Origin: JADLGL01 sp963667605
GTDB taxonomy: Bacteria > Pseudomonadota > Alphaproteobacteria > Rhizobiales > Kaistiaceae
Assembly: GCA_963667605.2 (NCBI GenBank)
Contig: CAXXUZ010000002.1
Span: 310,001 to 374,000, forward strand
Reading direction: 5' to 3'
Length of the DNA stretch: 64,000 nucleotides
Under the pieces are notes generated by a model. The model did not search any database, was not told where the DNA came from, and worked only from the letters and a program-made list of their open reading frames with translations. The translations under genes and the position numbers were made by a program. The first letter of the stretch is position 1. Every line of letters starts with the position of its first letter. Below are positions 27,422-35,687 of this stretch, piece after piece.

Positions 27422-28240
27422 ATGGCGAATGGGATTGAGCGAGAAGAAATAGCGTCGATTGCCAAGGAGGCGATGGAGCTTCTCGGCACCGGTCGTCAGG
27501 CTGAACCTTTCTCCGCGCGTTTCAAACAGTTCGCGATCGACGATGCTTATGATGTCACCACCCTCACTGTGAAGGCGCGGGAGGCCCGAGGCGAGCGACC
27601 GGCCGGCCGAAAGATTGGCTTTACCAACCGCGTCGCTTGGGCAGGGTTGGGTATTTCCGCTCCGTTTTGGAGCTATGTGTTCGACACTACCGTTCACGAC
27701 CTCGCGGCCCTCGGCAATTCGTTCTCGTTGGCCGGGTTTGCCGAACCGCGGATCGAGCCGGAGATCGTGGTCGGACTGGCGGCGTCGCCACGGGCGGGAA
27801 TGTCCGAAGCGGAGTTGCTTGCCTGCATCGAGTGGATCGCGCATGGCTTCGAAATCGTGCAATGCATCTATCCCGGCTGGGTCTTCTCCACCGCCGATGC
27901 GATCGCCGATCATGGATTGCATGGCGCCCTGGTGATCGGACCGCGGCATCCGATCTCGCCGGATTTGGCGAAGTCCATGGCCGGGTTCTCACTTGGCCTT
28001 CGTCGCGGAAATGAGATCATGGCGACGGGGCACGCTCAGGACGTTCTCGGCGGGCCGCTGAATTCGCTACTCGAACTGGCCGCGCTGCTCGCTAGCGATC
28101 CCCGCTTCGAGCCATTGCAGCCGGGTGAAGTCGTCACCACCGGGACGCTGGCCGCCGCCCAGGCGGTCGCGCCCGGCGAAACCTGGTCGACAAAGCTTTC
28201 CAACACCGAGCTTGGCGGGATCAGCGTCACATTCACATAG
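27422..28240 (+). CDS. 2-keto-4-pentenoate hydratase/fumarylacetoacetate-hydrolase-family protein
   Basis: 272-residue cytosolic enzyme of the metal-dependent FAH superfamily, close to 2-hydroxypentadienoate hydratases and 4-oxalocrotonate decarboxylases of aromatic meta-cleavage pathways. Typical segments are GRKIGFTNRVAWAGLGISAP, the metal-ligand region FAEPRIEPEIVVGL, and the C-terminal EVVTTGTLAAAQAVAPGETW. GAGG lies 8 bases before ATG. No other meta-cleavage gene is present, so the substrate is unknown. It is convergent with the dehalogenase gene 36 bp away. Confidence 0.9.
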   Translation: MANGIEREEIASIAKEAMELLGTGRQAEPFSARFKQFAIDDAYDVTTLTVKAREARGERPAGRKIGFTNRVAWAGLGISAPFWSYVFDTTVHDLAALGNSFSLAGFAEPRIEPEIVVGLAASPRAGMSEAELLACIEWIAHGFEIVQCIYPGWVFSTADAIADHGLHGALVIGPRHPISPDLAKSMAGFSLGLRRGNEIMATGHAQDVLGGPLNSLLELAALLASDPRFEPLQPGEVVTTGTLAAAQAVAPGETWSTKLSNTELGGISVTFT

Positions 28241-28275
28241 ACCGGCGACCACGCTTTGCCGATTTCAGGTTCGGA

Positions 28276-28947
28276 TCAGCCGTCGACCGTCAGGATCGCC
28301 GCAGCCACTTCGGCGAGATCCTTGCCCCGCACGGTCGGCTCTCGGTCGAGCGCTCCCAGCACCATGCCCGGTCGTCCGACGAAGGCCGCCCGCCAACCGG
28401 CCGCCAGGGCCCCTGTGGTGTCCCAATTGTGGGCGGCGACCAGCCACAGCGACGACGACACCTCGCCGAGTTCCTCGGCGGCCATATCGTAGACCGCGCG
28501 CGACGGTTTGAACGTTTTGACCTTATCGACCGAGAGCATCGCTTCAAAATGCGGCGCCAGGCCGGCATTATTGAGCTGCGCCTCGACCATCGCAGGCGGC
28601 GAATTGGTAAGCGTTACCAGCCGATATCCGGCCTGTTTGAGCTTCGCCAAAGCTCCGGCGGCGTCCGGATGAGCAGGCAGCGAGCGCATGCCCTTTAGAA
28701 TTTCCATTTGGTCGTCGTCGTTCAGCGACACGCCGCGACGCTCCGCCACCATGCCCAGGGCGGCAAGGCCGACCTTGGCGAAATCGGTATAATCGCCGAC
28801 CACCGTGACCGTCATCGAGGTGAGGAGGACTTGGGCGAACCACTGCCGGCGGACAGTTGTATCCCCAAAATGGCGGTCAAATAACGGATCGAGCGCGGCC
28901 ATATCGAGCAGCGTCTCGTTGACGTCGAAAACGATGGTCTTGGTCAT
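28276..28947 (-). CDS. Haloacid dehalogenase, type II (HAD superfamily)
   Basis: 223 residues. HAD motif I is FDVNETLLDM with the nucleophilic Asp at about residue 8; motif II lies in LVTLTNSP, motif III lysine in KTFKPSRAVYDMAAEELG, and motif IV around SSSLWLVAAHNWDTTGALAA. This fits L-2-haloacid dehalogenases or related phosphatases of the same subfamily. Cytosolic. The real substrate cannot be told from sequence alone. Confidence 0.9.
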   Translation of the reverse strand: MTKTIVFDVNETLLDMAALDPLFDRHFGDTTVRRQWFAQVLLTSMTVTVVGDYTDFAKVGLAALGMVAERRGVSLNDDDQMEILKGMRSLPAHPDAAGALAKLKQAGYRLVTLTNSPPAMVEAQLNNAGLAPHFEAMLSVDKVKTFKPSRAVYDMAAEELGEVSSSLWLVAAHNWDTTGALAAGWRAAFVGRPGMVLGALDREPTVRGKDLAEVAAAILTVDG

Positions 28948-29059
28948 GATCGGATGAGAGACCGCTCAAATCACACAAGCGGCGAAGCCACAGACACGGG
29001 CCATGCCATAACGACTCTCGGGTCGGTTCGTATGCCCAAAAGCGAACCCTAGCGAGGCC

Positions 29060-30577
29060 CTAGTCGGCCGGCAGGGCGGTCCGGGGCAGGTCGGTCACAC
29101 CTTCGAGGTTGGCGCCGGTCAGGTTGATGCCGGAGACGATGACGCCCCAGAACGCGCTGCCTGTGAGAATCGCGTTGGTGAAGTCCGCGTTCTGCAAGTT
29201 CGCGCTGCGGAGATCGACACGATTCATTATGGCGTCGACAAACACCGCGCCGGTGAAAGCGGTCTGGTAGAGGATGGCGTCATCGAGAAGGGCGCCTTCG
29301 AAATTCGCCCGCTGGGCCCTCGCTGCGATGATCCCGACTCCGCGTAGGTCGGCGCCGTGGAGGTCGGCGCCGTTTAGCGTGGCTCCCGATAGGTCCGCCT
29401 GGGTGAGGTTGGCGCCGCTGAGCCGGGCGCTCGTAAAGTCGGCGGTCTGCATCTTGGTGAGCCGGAAGTCCGCGCCTTCCGCCATTACTCCGGATAGACG
29501 GGCTCCATAAAGCAACGCCCCCGCAAGATTGGCGCCGGTGAGGTCAGTGCTAACCAGGATCGCCCGGTTGAGATTGGCGCCCGTTAGGTCGGCGCCCGAG
29601 AGGTTCGCGCCCGCAAGGTTAGCCTCGTGAAAGATCGCGCCTGCCAAATTAGCGCCAGCGAGGTTTGCGCCGGCGAGGTTGGCCCTGGCTAGGTTTGCTC
29701 CGCGGAGATCGCAGCCTGGGCAGTCCATGGCCCGGACCGCCACGGGATCGGGGATCGGAACAAAGGCCGCGAGCTCGGCCGCACGTGCTTCCCGGTCGGG
29801 GATCGTGCCAACAAAGATCTGCTCGAGCCGGGTCTGGCTCCAGAACTGACCTTCAGTCCGGATCTGCCTGTCCGGTACGCGCTGGTTGAAGCCGGCCTCA
29901 CCCGCGCGGCGAAAGAAATCGGCCTCAAGCGAGTAGGCGGTGTCGGCCGTCATCGCAACGCAGCGGGACTTGACGAACGCGGGGCCGACCGGCGTCTGGC
30001 CCTCCTCGGGGTCTTCGTCGACGCAGTCAAAAGTCGCGCCAGGGAAGAACGATAGCAGATAATAGAGTAGCGTGTAGGCACGGCTGCGTTCGCCATCGGC
30101 CACGTCATTGTCGGTGACGATGCGCAACCCCCCCAAGAACCCATCATCGGTGAAAAGAGCTGAAACGACAGCCGGAAAATCGCCCGCAACCACCGTGAAG
30201 GTGGTGGCGTTAGTTTCATAATGAGCTAGCCCAATATAAAGGTTTATGTTTTCGTATTCGAAGTAGATTTCGTGCAGACCGGTCTCATCATCGGGCGGGC
30301 ACTTCGAGTAATCCCACCAGCCGGATAGCGGCAATGACGGTGGCCCCCCAGCCGTACCGCAGGCAAGGTTCACTAAGCCCTCAGTCGCCAGCTCAGTGAA
30401 GGGCTGGCCAAGCGGCAACAAATCCCAAATATCCGGACGGCCGAGATCGAAAGTGATCGGTCCACCAGCCGCGGGCGGCGACTGTGCCGCGCCACTTGCC
30501 AGGAAGCCGGGGCCCAAGGCGAGAACGGCCACCGAAAGAGCGGCGGCGGCAAAGCCACGGGCGCGAGCGACGATCAC
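29060..30577 (-). CDS. Secreted pentapeptide-repeat protein with conserved N-terminal domain, unit A
   Basis: 505 residues from GTG 30577, which overlaps the cytochrome stop as GTGA; a start 48 bases upstream is also open. A signal peptide (AAALSVAVLALGPGFLASG) leads into a ~250-residue domain with WDLLPLGQPF, ACGTAGGPPSLPLSGWWDYS and TGLHEIYFEYENINLYIG. MDCPGCDLRGANL (Cys286/Cys289) follows, and then about 190 residues of A(N/D)LxxA repeats forming a right-handed beta-helix. Two paralogs in the window (38439, 45860) share all parts. Likely periplasmic; role in the quinoprotein unit unknown, perhaps scaffold or partner binding. Confidence 0.9.
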   Translation of the reverse strand: MIVARARGFAAAALSVAVLALGPGFLASGAAQSPPAAGGPITFDLGRPDIWDLLPLGQPFTELATEGLVNLACGTAGGPPSLPLSGWWDYSKCPPDDETGLHEIYFEYENINLYIGLAHYETNATTFTVVAGDFPAVVSALFTDDGFLGGLRIVTDNDVADGERSRAYTLLYYLLSFFPGATFDCVDEDPEEGQTPVGPAFVKSRCVAMTADTAYSLEADFFRRAGEAGFNQRVPDRQIRTEGQFWSQTRLEQIFVGTIPDREARAAELAAFVPIPDPVAVRAMDCPGCDLRGANLARANLAGANLAGANLAGAIFHEANLAGANLSGADLTGANLNRAILVSTDLTGANLAGALLYGARLSGVMAEGADFRLTKMQTADFTSARLSGANLTQADLSGATLNGADLHGADLRGVGIIAARAQRANFEGALLDDAILYQTAFTGAVFVDAIMNRVDLRSANLQNADFTNAILTGSAFWGVIVSGINLTGANLEGVTDLPRTALPAD

Positions 30578-31104
30578 TGATATGGGCGGCACTGGGCGGT
30601 GCCAGCTCCGTAATAGGCTTCGCAATCGGCCAGGTTGATCGGGCCATGGCCCATTATCTGGTACTCTATGTAGCTTACCAGCGAGGCGATTTGCGCATCC
30701 GATATCTGGGTACCGTCCGCCGGCGGCCGCGCGGCGCCAATCTGATCGGCAGTCATGCCGAAGCAGGTCGTTCTGGTCCAGGCACCACGGCCGAACGACG
30801 GCATCTCGCTGCCGGGGAGGCCGCAGCGGATGATCTCGGCGAGTGCGTCCGGGGGGAGGGTCACTTCACGGAGGTTGGCTCCCGGCGGGAACCCCGGCCC
30901 TTGTGGGGTGCCGTTGCCGGACCAGCCATGGCAGCGAACACATCCCGCGGTGGTGGTCCAAATGCGTTTGCCGGCGGCCAAATCGGTGGGCGGCTCCGCC
31001 GGAGCCGGCGCTACGTTCTGCGCGAACAACGGTGTCTGCGAAACAGCGAAGACGGTAAATGCGGCCAACAGAAGCGCTGCGGACGACCTCAGGCGCAGTG
31101 TCAT
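30574..31104 (-). CDS. Cysteine-rich cytochrome c, unit A
   Basis: Periplasmic single-heme cytochrome of 176 residues, probably the electron acceptor of the PQQ dehydrogenase encoded just upstream. Signal peptide ends at about LFAQN. Heme motif CVRCH begins at residue 55; the probable Met ligand is in CGLPGSEMPSFGRG. Besides the heme cysteines, it has CG, TCFGMT and the C-terminal ADCEAYYGAGTAQCRPY, giving four extra cysteines that match those of the cytochrome at 45160. ATG 31104 has GAGG 8 bases upstream. It is translationally coupled to the pentapeptide gene. Confidence 0.9.
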   Translation of the reverse strand: MTLRLRSSAALLLAAFTVFAVSQTPLFAQNVAPAPAEPPTDLAAGKRIWTTTAGCVRCHGWSGNGTPQGPGFPPGANLREVTLPPDALAEIIRCGLPGSEMPSFGRGAWTRTTCFGMTADQIGAARPPADGTQISDAQIASLVSYIEYQIMGHGPINLADCEAYYGAGTAQCRPYQ

Positions 31105-31140
31105 ACAACTCACTCCTCAAAGGAAACGCACGATTAGGAT

Positions 31141-31171
31141 GGCGGCGGGCGAGGTTCGCCCGCCCGCCGCC
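31141..31171 (-). promoter_or_regulatory. GC-rich intercistronic hairpin after the unit A dehydrogenase gene
   Basis: GGCGGCGGGCGA pairs with TCGCCCGC...CCGCC across a short loop (one bulge). There is no T run on the coding strand. Placed between the dehydrogenase stop and the cytochrome ribosome site, it probably protects or attenuates the mRNA rather than ending it. Confidence 0.6.
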
Positions 31172-31185
31172 AGGTTAAGAAGGGA

Positions 31186-33015
31186 CTATAGCGGAAGCGC
31201 GAAAACCCAGAGCTGGGCGTCGGTCTCCATAATGCCGCGGATCGCGTTCGGGCCATTACCGCCGCCGGCGGCGATGATGGCAACGTATTGCCGGCCGTCG
31301 ACCGCATAGGTGATCGGCGGGGACTGGATACGCGCGCCGACGTAGAACGTGTACAGCAACTCCAGCGTCGTGTCATTGTAGGCCACGAACCTACCGTCCT
31401 GGTGGCCGGTGAACAGAAGGCCGCCTGCGGTGTCGGTCACCCCAGCCCGGTTTTCGAACGGCGTCACGATCCTGGCGACGACCTCGTTGGTCGTGACGTT
31501 CACGGCAGTGATCACGCCTTCGTTGTATGTGCCTGGATTGTCGGCTGTCCGTGCCGGCACATTGTTTTCGCCACCCTGGGGCAAGAAGATGTTGCCGGGG
31601 CCGTTCGGATTACCGCCGAGGGGGCCAAGTGGCTCAACGACGGTGTTGCCTAGCGCGCCGCAGGTGTCATGACTGGCCTGGTACGCGATTTGGGTCACCG
31701 GGTTGTATGCCGTTGGCTGCCAACGGGGGCCACCGCCCGCACCCGGACACAATAGTTGCCGATCGACATCGGGCAACTGGCGGACAGCGTATTCTTGGAT
31801 GGCTGCGTTCGGGTCGTACTCGACCGGCTTTCCAGTCTTCGGGTCGATGCCGGCCGTCCAGTTCAGGTCAGGGACAAATTGCCCGGCATTGAGGAACTCA
31901 CCGGTGACACGATCGAGCTGATAGAAGAAGCCGTTGCGACCAAAATGCCCAACGATACTGCGATCTTGTCCGTCGATGGTGGCGTTGTATAGGAAGTGGA
32001 CGCCGTTCTCATCGTAGTCGAACTGCTCGTTCGGCGAGTACTGAAAGTACCAACTAATGGCGCCGGTGTCGATGTCGAAGGCGACAGCTGAGTTGGTATA
32101 AAGATTATCACCCGGACGGAATTCCGGATTGAACATTGGCACCGGGTTGGCCGTGCCCCAGATTGTCAGACGGGTATCGGGGTCGTAGGAGCCGGTGGTC
32201 CACAATGAGGCGCCACCAGTACGCCAGGCATTGTGGTCGTCGAGCCAAGTCTCGTGGCCAGGTTCGCCAGGGGCCGGCACGGTATAGGTCCGCCACTCCT
32301 CCTCGCCGGTGTCGGCATTGATCGCCGCCAGCCAGCCACGGGTTGCCCAGTCGCCCTTAGACTGGCCTACCAAGATCTTGCCCTCGGCTGCCAGTGGTGT
32401 GGCCGTGAAGCCCTCACCGGCTACCAGGTCAGCTTCGTTTATGCCGCCCTCGATGTTGAAGCCGGACGTTGTGCGGGCGATCTGAACATCCCACAATATC
32501 TCACCGGTCTCCTGGTCCACGGCGACAACCCGGCCATCGGTCAGGTTCTGGTAGACATTGTTGCCCCAAAGGGCCGGCCCTCTGCCGCGGTTCCAAACGA
32601 AGCCGAGTTCTGCCGTGGTGTCCACGAGAGTGTCCACGGTCCATGTGATCATGCCTCGGTTGCCAGCGCTGACGTCGATCGACCACATGTTGCCGAAGCC
32701 CGAGTTGACGAACAACTGGCCATCGTCGACCAGTGGCGTCACTTCCATACCTCCTGACGCCTCGGCGCTGATGGCGTCCGAGAGCGATACGGCAAACACA
32801 GGGACCAGATTTGCAACGTTATCCCGGTTGATCTGATCCAGCCGAGAATAGCGCTGGGCGCCATAGTTCTGGCCCCAGGTGATCCAGTTGGCCGGATCGT
32901 TATCGGCATTCTCCAGCCGTTCCTGCGTCACGTTGGCTGCCATCGCCGGCCAACTGACCGACACCAGCAGACCCGCCGCGATCAATTTCGCGGTTTTGAA
33001 TGTTTTGCGTGCCAT
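31186..33015 (-). CDS. PQQ-dependent alcohol dehydrogenase, unit A
   Basis: Periplasmic eight-bladed propeller quinoprotein of 609 residues. ATG 33015 follows AAGGA directly upstream; signal peptide ends WPAMA. Start of mature protein NWITWGQNYGAQRYSRLDQI is typical of the methanol/ethanol dehydrogenase family. The active-site region reads NEQFDYDENGVHFLY with D333-Y334-D335, where the second Asp is the residue linked to lanthanide use in XoxF-type enzymes. The vicinal Cys-Cys pair of classical enzymes is absent (FVWNRGRGPALWG), and the metal-ligand Glu is replaced by Asp in SKGDWATRG. First gene of a dehydrogenase-cytochrome-pentapeptide operon. Confidence 0.93.
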   Translation of the reverse strand: MARKTFKTAKLIAAGLLVSVSWPAMAANVTQERLENADNDPANWITWGQNYGAQRYSRLDQINRDNVANLVPVFAVSLSDAISAEASGGMEVTPLVDDGQLFVNSGFGNMWSIDVSAGNRGMITWTVDTLVDTTAELGFVWNRGRGPALWGNNVYQNLTDGRVVAVDQETGEILWDVQIARTTSGFNIEGGINEADLVAGEGFTATPLAAEGKILVGQSKGDWATRGWLAAINADTGEEEWRTYTVPAPGEPGHETWLDDHNAWRTGGASLWTTGSYDPDTRLTIWGTANPVPMFNPEFRPGDNLYTNSAVAFDIDTGAISWYFQYSPNEQFDYDENGVHFLYNATIDGQDRSIVGHFGRNGFFYQLDRVTGEFLNAGQFVPDLNWTAGIDPKTGKPVEYDPNAAIQEYAVRQLPDVDRQLLCPGAGGGPRWQPTAYNPVTQIAYQASHDTCGALGNTVVEPLGPLGGNPNGPGNIFLPQGGENNVPARTADNPGTYNEGVITAVNVTTNEVVARIVTPFENRAGVTDTAGGLLFTGHQDGRFVAYNDTTLELLYTFYVGARIQSPPITYAVDGRQYVAIIAAGGGNGPNAIRGIMETDAQLWVFALPL

Positions 33016-33470
33016 TCCTTCTTCTCCCTGTTTGTTCCGGGCGAGCAAGCAGCCCAGCGGTTCTCCCTTAGCACTTCGCAATCGGCCGGCAAAGCAGACC
33101 GCGGCACCGGACCCTGGGAGCTACGACAGTTCGGCGTGGCTTAGTTAACTCACTGGCCTGACGGGGTCCAGAGCAGGCTACGGGGCGATGCGAACACCCG
33201 AAGACCGGGGTGCTGCGAACGACCACTTCTGGCAAGCGAGTTGCTTCTGCGTTCGGGGATGTTCATCTCCGAGATGTTGGCTCGCTGGATCATGCTGGAC
33301 CGGTCCACCTCAATGAATCGAAGCATTTTGACCCGCATTGAAATTCGTGGCCCCAGTGCGGCGGCCTTGTAAATGCCCGTTGATGGCGGCAATCTCAGGT
33401 CAACACGCCGGTTATCGGGTGGCTGCCGGCTAAGACGAAATAGGGGGGATGCCCGATTTTCATTGGCCGG
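33016..33470. other. Divergent intergenic region
   Basis: Lies between the leftward unit A operon and the rightward lipoprotein gene, so promoters for both should be here. I cannot point to specific boxes. Open frames in it have no motifs. Confidence 0.4.
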
Positions 33471-34217
33471 ATGAGCTTGCCTCACGCTTTCGCGGGAGCT
33501 GGAGGGCGACTATTTGCCGCCCTTTCGGCGTTGGTTGTTGCGCTGGTGCTCCTAGGCTGCGGCGATGATACTGCCGACACGGCAGAGGAAGACGACGGCC
33601 CGGAAGCGGTCGCGGAAGAAGGCGCGCCCGCGCCTGCGGCTGAACCCGAGGCTGCCGGTGAGCCAGATCCCGCAGTCGAGCCCGCGCCGGCGGCGGAGCC
33701 CGGGCCAGCTGCTGAACCCCCAGCGGCCGAAGCGCGGCCCCCGGCTCAGGAGCCGGCAGCCGTTGCCGAGGCGGTCGATCCGATGGCGCCAATCATTGGC
33801 GTGGCCATCGCGCGCGAGTCGGCGACGATCGAAATCGACGGGCGGACGGTGTTGCTTTACGGCCTGGAATCGATGTATCCGCCGCAGAGGTGCTCGATCG
33901 GCGGACAAGTCTGGGAGTGCTGGGCGGCAGCGGTTCGCCAACTCCAGACCCTTATCGCCGAGGGTCCGGTTACTTGTGCCCCTGTCGAATCACCCGACGT
34001 CCTTGGTCGTGTTCTGGCGATCTGCGAACAAGATGGCGAGATTCTGAACGAGAGGTACGTCCGATCCGGATTCGCACTCGCAATCGAGGCGGAGATGCCG
34101 GAATATGCTGCGCTGGAAGCAGCGGCCCGCGAAGAAGGCATCGGCCTCTGGCAAGGGGCGTTTCAGGAGCCGGCGGATTTTCGGGCGGATCGTGGAATTC
34201 GGGTACTCCGGCCCTAG
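33471..34217 (+). CDS. SNase-fold lipoprotein with Ala/Pro/Glu-rich tether
   Basis: 248 residues. Lipobox LLGC at about 26-29 predicts a lipid-anchored periplasmic protein. Residues 30-100 are a repetitive acidic Ala/Pro/Glu linker (APAAEPEAAGEPDPAVEP). The C-terminal domain (IEIDGRTVLLYGLESMYPPQ, WECWAAAVRQLQTLI, LGRVLAICEQDGEILNERYV) has the OB-fold layout of thermonucleases. Of the three catalytic residues of staphylococcal nuclease, only the Arg of LGR seems kept; the RLxxxDxPE part reads VLLYGLESM. Probably a binding protein rather than a nuclease. Closest relative in the window is the gene at 44609. Confidence 0.8.
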   Translation: MSLPHAFAGAGGRLFAALSALVVALVLLGCGDDTADTAEEDDGPEAVAEEGAPAPAAEPEAAGEPDPAVEPAPAAEPGPAAEPPAAEARPPAQEPAAVAEAVDPMAPIIGVAIARESATIEIDGRTVLLYGLESMYPPQRCSIGGQVWECWAAAVRQLQTLIAEGPVTCAPVESPDVLGRVLAICEQDGEILNERYVRSGFALAIEAEMPEYAALEAAAREEGIGLWQGAFQEPADFRADRGIRVLRP

Positions 34218-34491
34218 CCGGTCCCTCATCGGGGTTTGTTGGTTAGCGCTCCAATCGCGCCGGCAGGGTCTTGGATCGTTTCCGGTTCGTTGTCAGTGAC
34301 ACCCAAGACGCCAAGCCCGCCGGCCCCGACACCGCCGCAACGAGTTCACTGAATTGCAGTTTGTTGGCATACCACCCGAGCCCATCGGGTGATCAATTTG
34401 GGAAAAGATCGCAAAATCCTCGTCCGCATCATCTATCCCCCCAATGGCTGCGAGGAATCCGAAGTCGTCGACTTGGCATGGACTGGGCCGG

Positions 34492-35040
34492 CTAAAGCAA
34501 TCTGTGTGTGCGCGGAAGGCACTGCAACTCGTTCTCCTCGAATTCCGGGAAAAGGTCACAGTTCCACTGCACCAATTCGTGCCCGGCGGCGCTGATCCCG
34601 TACCCGAAAACAGCGGCCTCTGTCTGGCGTGCCTCCACCGGCAAGCTGAGCGGCAAATAGCTGCGGCTGAACCAGATCATGGCACGGCACCCGGTGCGGC
34701 CCTCGCAATGGTAGCGGCCGATCTCCTCCAAGTCGCGTGGATCGGCCAGCAGATCCTCATCGACCAGAACCGATACATAGGTCGCAGCAAGCTCGTGCGC
34801 CTCAATCACCGCAGCGAGCGGATTGTCACCCGCCGCGATGGCGGCAATTTCGGCGGGTGGCGTAGGCTCGACCGCAGGGGGCGCGGGTTCGTCGGCGGCC
34901 AAGGGCGCGGGGTCTTCGACGACATTCAGCGCGGGCTCATCGGCGATATCATCGGCCGAATCCTCCACGCCGCCACAGGCGGCGAGTGTTGTCAGCGCAA
35001 GCGCCAGAAACGGCGTGGCCGCGATCGACTGCAAACGCAT
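34492..35040 (-). CDS. Hypothetical lipoprotein
   Basis: 182 residues with signal peptide and lipobox LAAC (FLALALTTLAACGG). A short acidic Ala/Pro-rich tether (EPAPPAVEPTPPAE) is followed by a globular part with four cysteines in YHCEGRTGC, WNCDLFPEFEE and LQCLPR. The tether composition is like those of the lipoproteins at 33471 and 59795. No family recognised. Located downstream of the unit B dehydrogenase but beyond its terminator, so separately transcribed. Confidence 0.7.
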   Translation of the reverse strand: MRLQSIAATPFLALALTTLAACGGVEDSADDIADEPALNVVEDPAPLAADEPAPPAVEPTPPAEIAAIAAGDNPLAAVIEAHELAATYVSVLVDEDLLADPRDLEEIGRYHCEGRTGCRAMIWFSRSYLPLSLPVEARQTEAAVFGYGISAAGHELVQWNCDLFPEFEENELQCLPRTHRLL

Positions 35041-35212
35041 TGCGTTTTACCCCGTGGCCTGTGGCCCAGCGCCGCGCGAACCGGCCGGGCTCATCCGGGC
35101 GCGACCCTAACGCCGCTCATCCATGATGGCGAGGAAAAAGCCCGTCGTCCCGAGCAAGCGTAGCTTGTGGCGGACCGCTCACTAAGTTTGCCCTGCCCAA
35201 CGTCCTAGTGGG

Positions 35213-35530
35213 TTACGTCGCTTGGTATCTCCTGACCAATTCGGTGAGAATTTCGCCCCAGCGTTTCGTGATGAAAAAGTGCCCTTCACCGGGAAGAATT
35301 TGGCGATGGCATCGGGGGTGGTATCCCGCAGATATTCGCCGCATTGCAGCAGCTGTAGACGTCTGGCTCGCCGCACCGGGATCGTAATATTCTGCACACG
35401 GGACCCCCACGGGCGCACCGAAATGGGCCCCTCCCACGCGCCCGGACGATCATAAGGCGTGAAGCTGTCGATCAACCCAACAGCGGTCAGGCGCTACGGC
35501 GTCACCAAAGTGAAGCGTCGCCCTGCCACA
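35213..35530 (-). pseudogene. Alpha/beta-hydrolase C-terminal remnant
   Basis: The two minus-strand frames together give TPYDRPGAWEGPISVRPWG, SRVQNITIPV, then LPGEGHFFITKRWGEILTEL. The RPWGxxxxxIxxPV and FPGEGHFxxxxRWxEIL segments are the end of a hydrolase with its catalytic-His loop (GEGH). The catalytic serine half is missing, and the frame changes near the GEGH motif. Confidence 0.6.
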
Positions 35531-35637
35531 TGCGGCAACGCAATCCGCACCGCGTTCTGAGCATCATTGAGGACAGACGTCGGGGTCGCCGTTCTCACCG
35601 AAGCTGGTCGAACCATGAATAAGCGGACGGGGCGACG

Positions 35638-35665
35638 AAAAAGGGCGGGGCCGAAGCCCCGCCCT
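35638..35665 (-). terminator. Rho-independent terminator after the unit B dehydrogenase
   Basis: On the coding (minus) strand a perfect 10-bp GC-rich stem AGGGCGGGGC / GCCCCGCCCT encloses a TTCG tetraloop and is followed by TTTTT. It starts 22 bp after the dehydrogenase stop. The clearest terminator in the window. Confidence 0.9.
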
Positions 35666-35687
35666 CCTGGAGTGAACGCCTTCGCCG

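Noticed and set aside
29274..30000. Long open frames on the plus strand opposite the pentapeptide genes (also at 38703, 38902 and 46347)
   Set aside because: They mirror the regular codon pattern of the repeats on the other strand; no starts with ribosome sites and low-complexity Arg/Ala/Pro translations.
34444..35163. Plus-strand frame of 239 codons opposite the lipoprotein at 34492
   Set aside because: No export signal or motif, while the minus strand has a clear lipobox and ribosome context.
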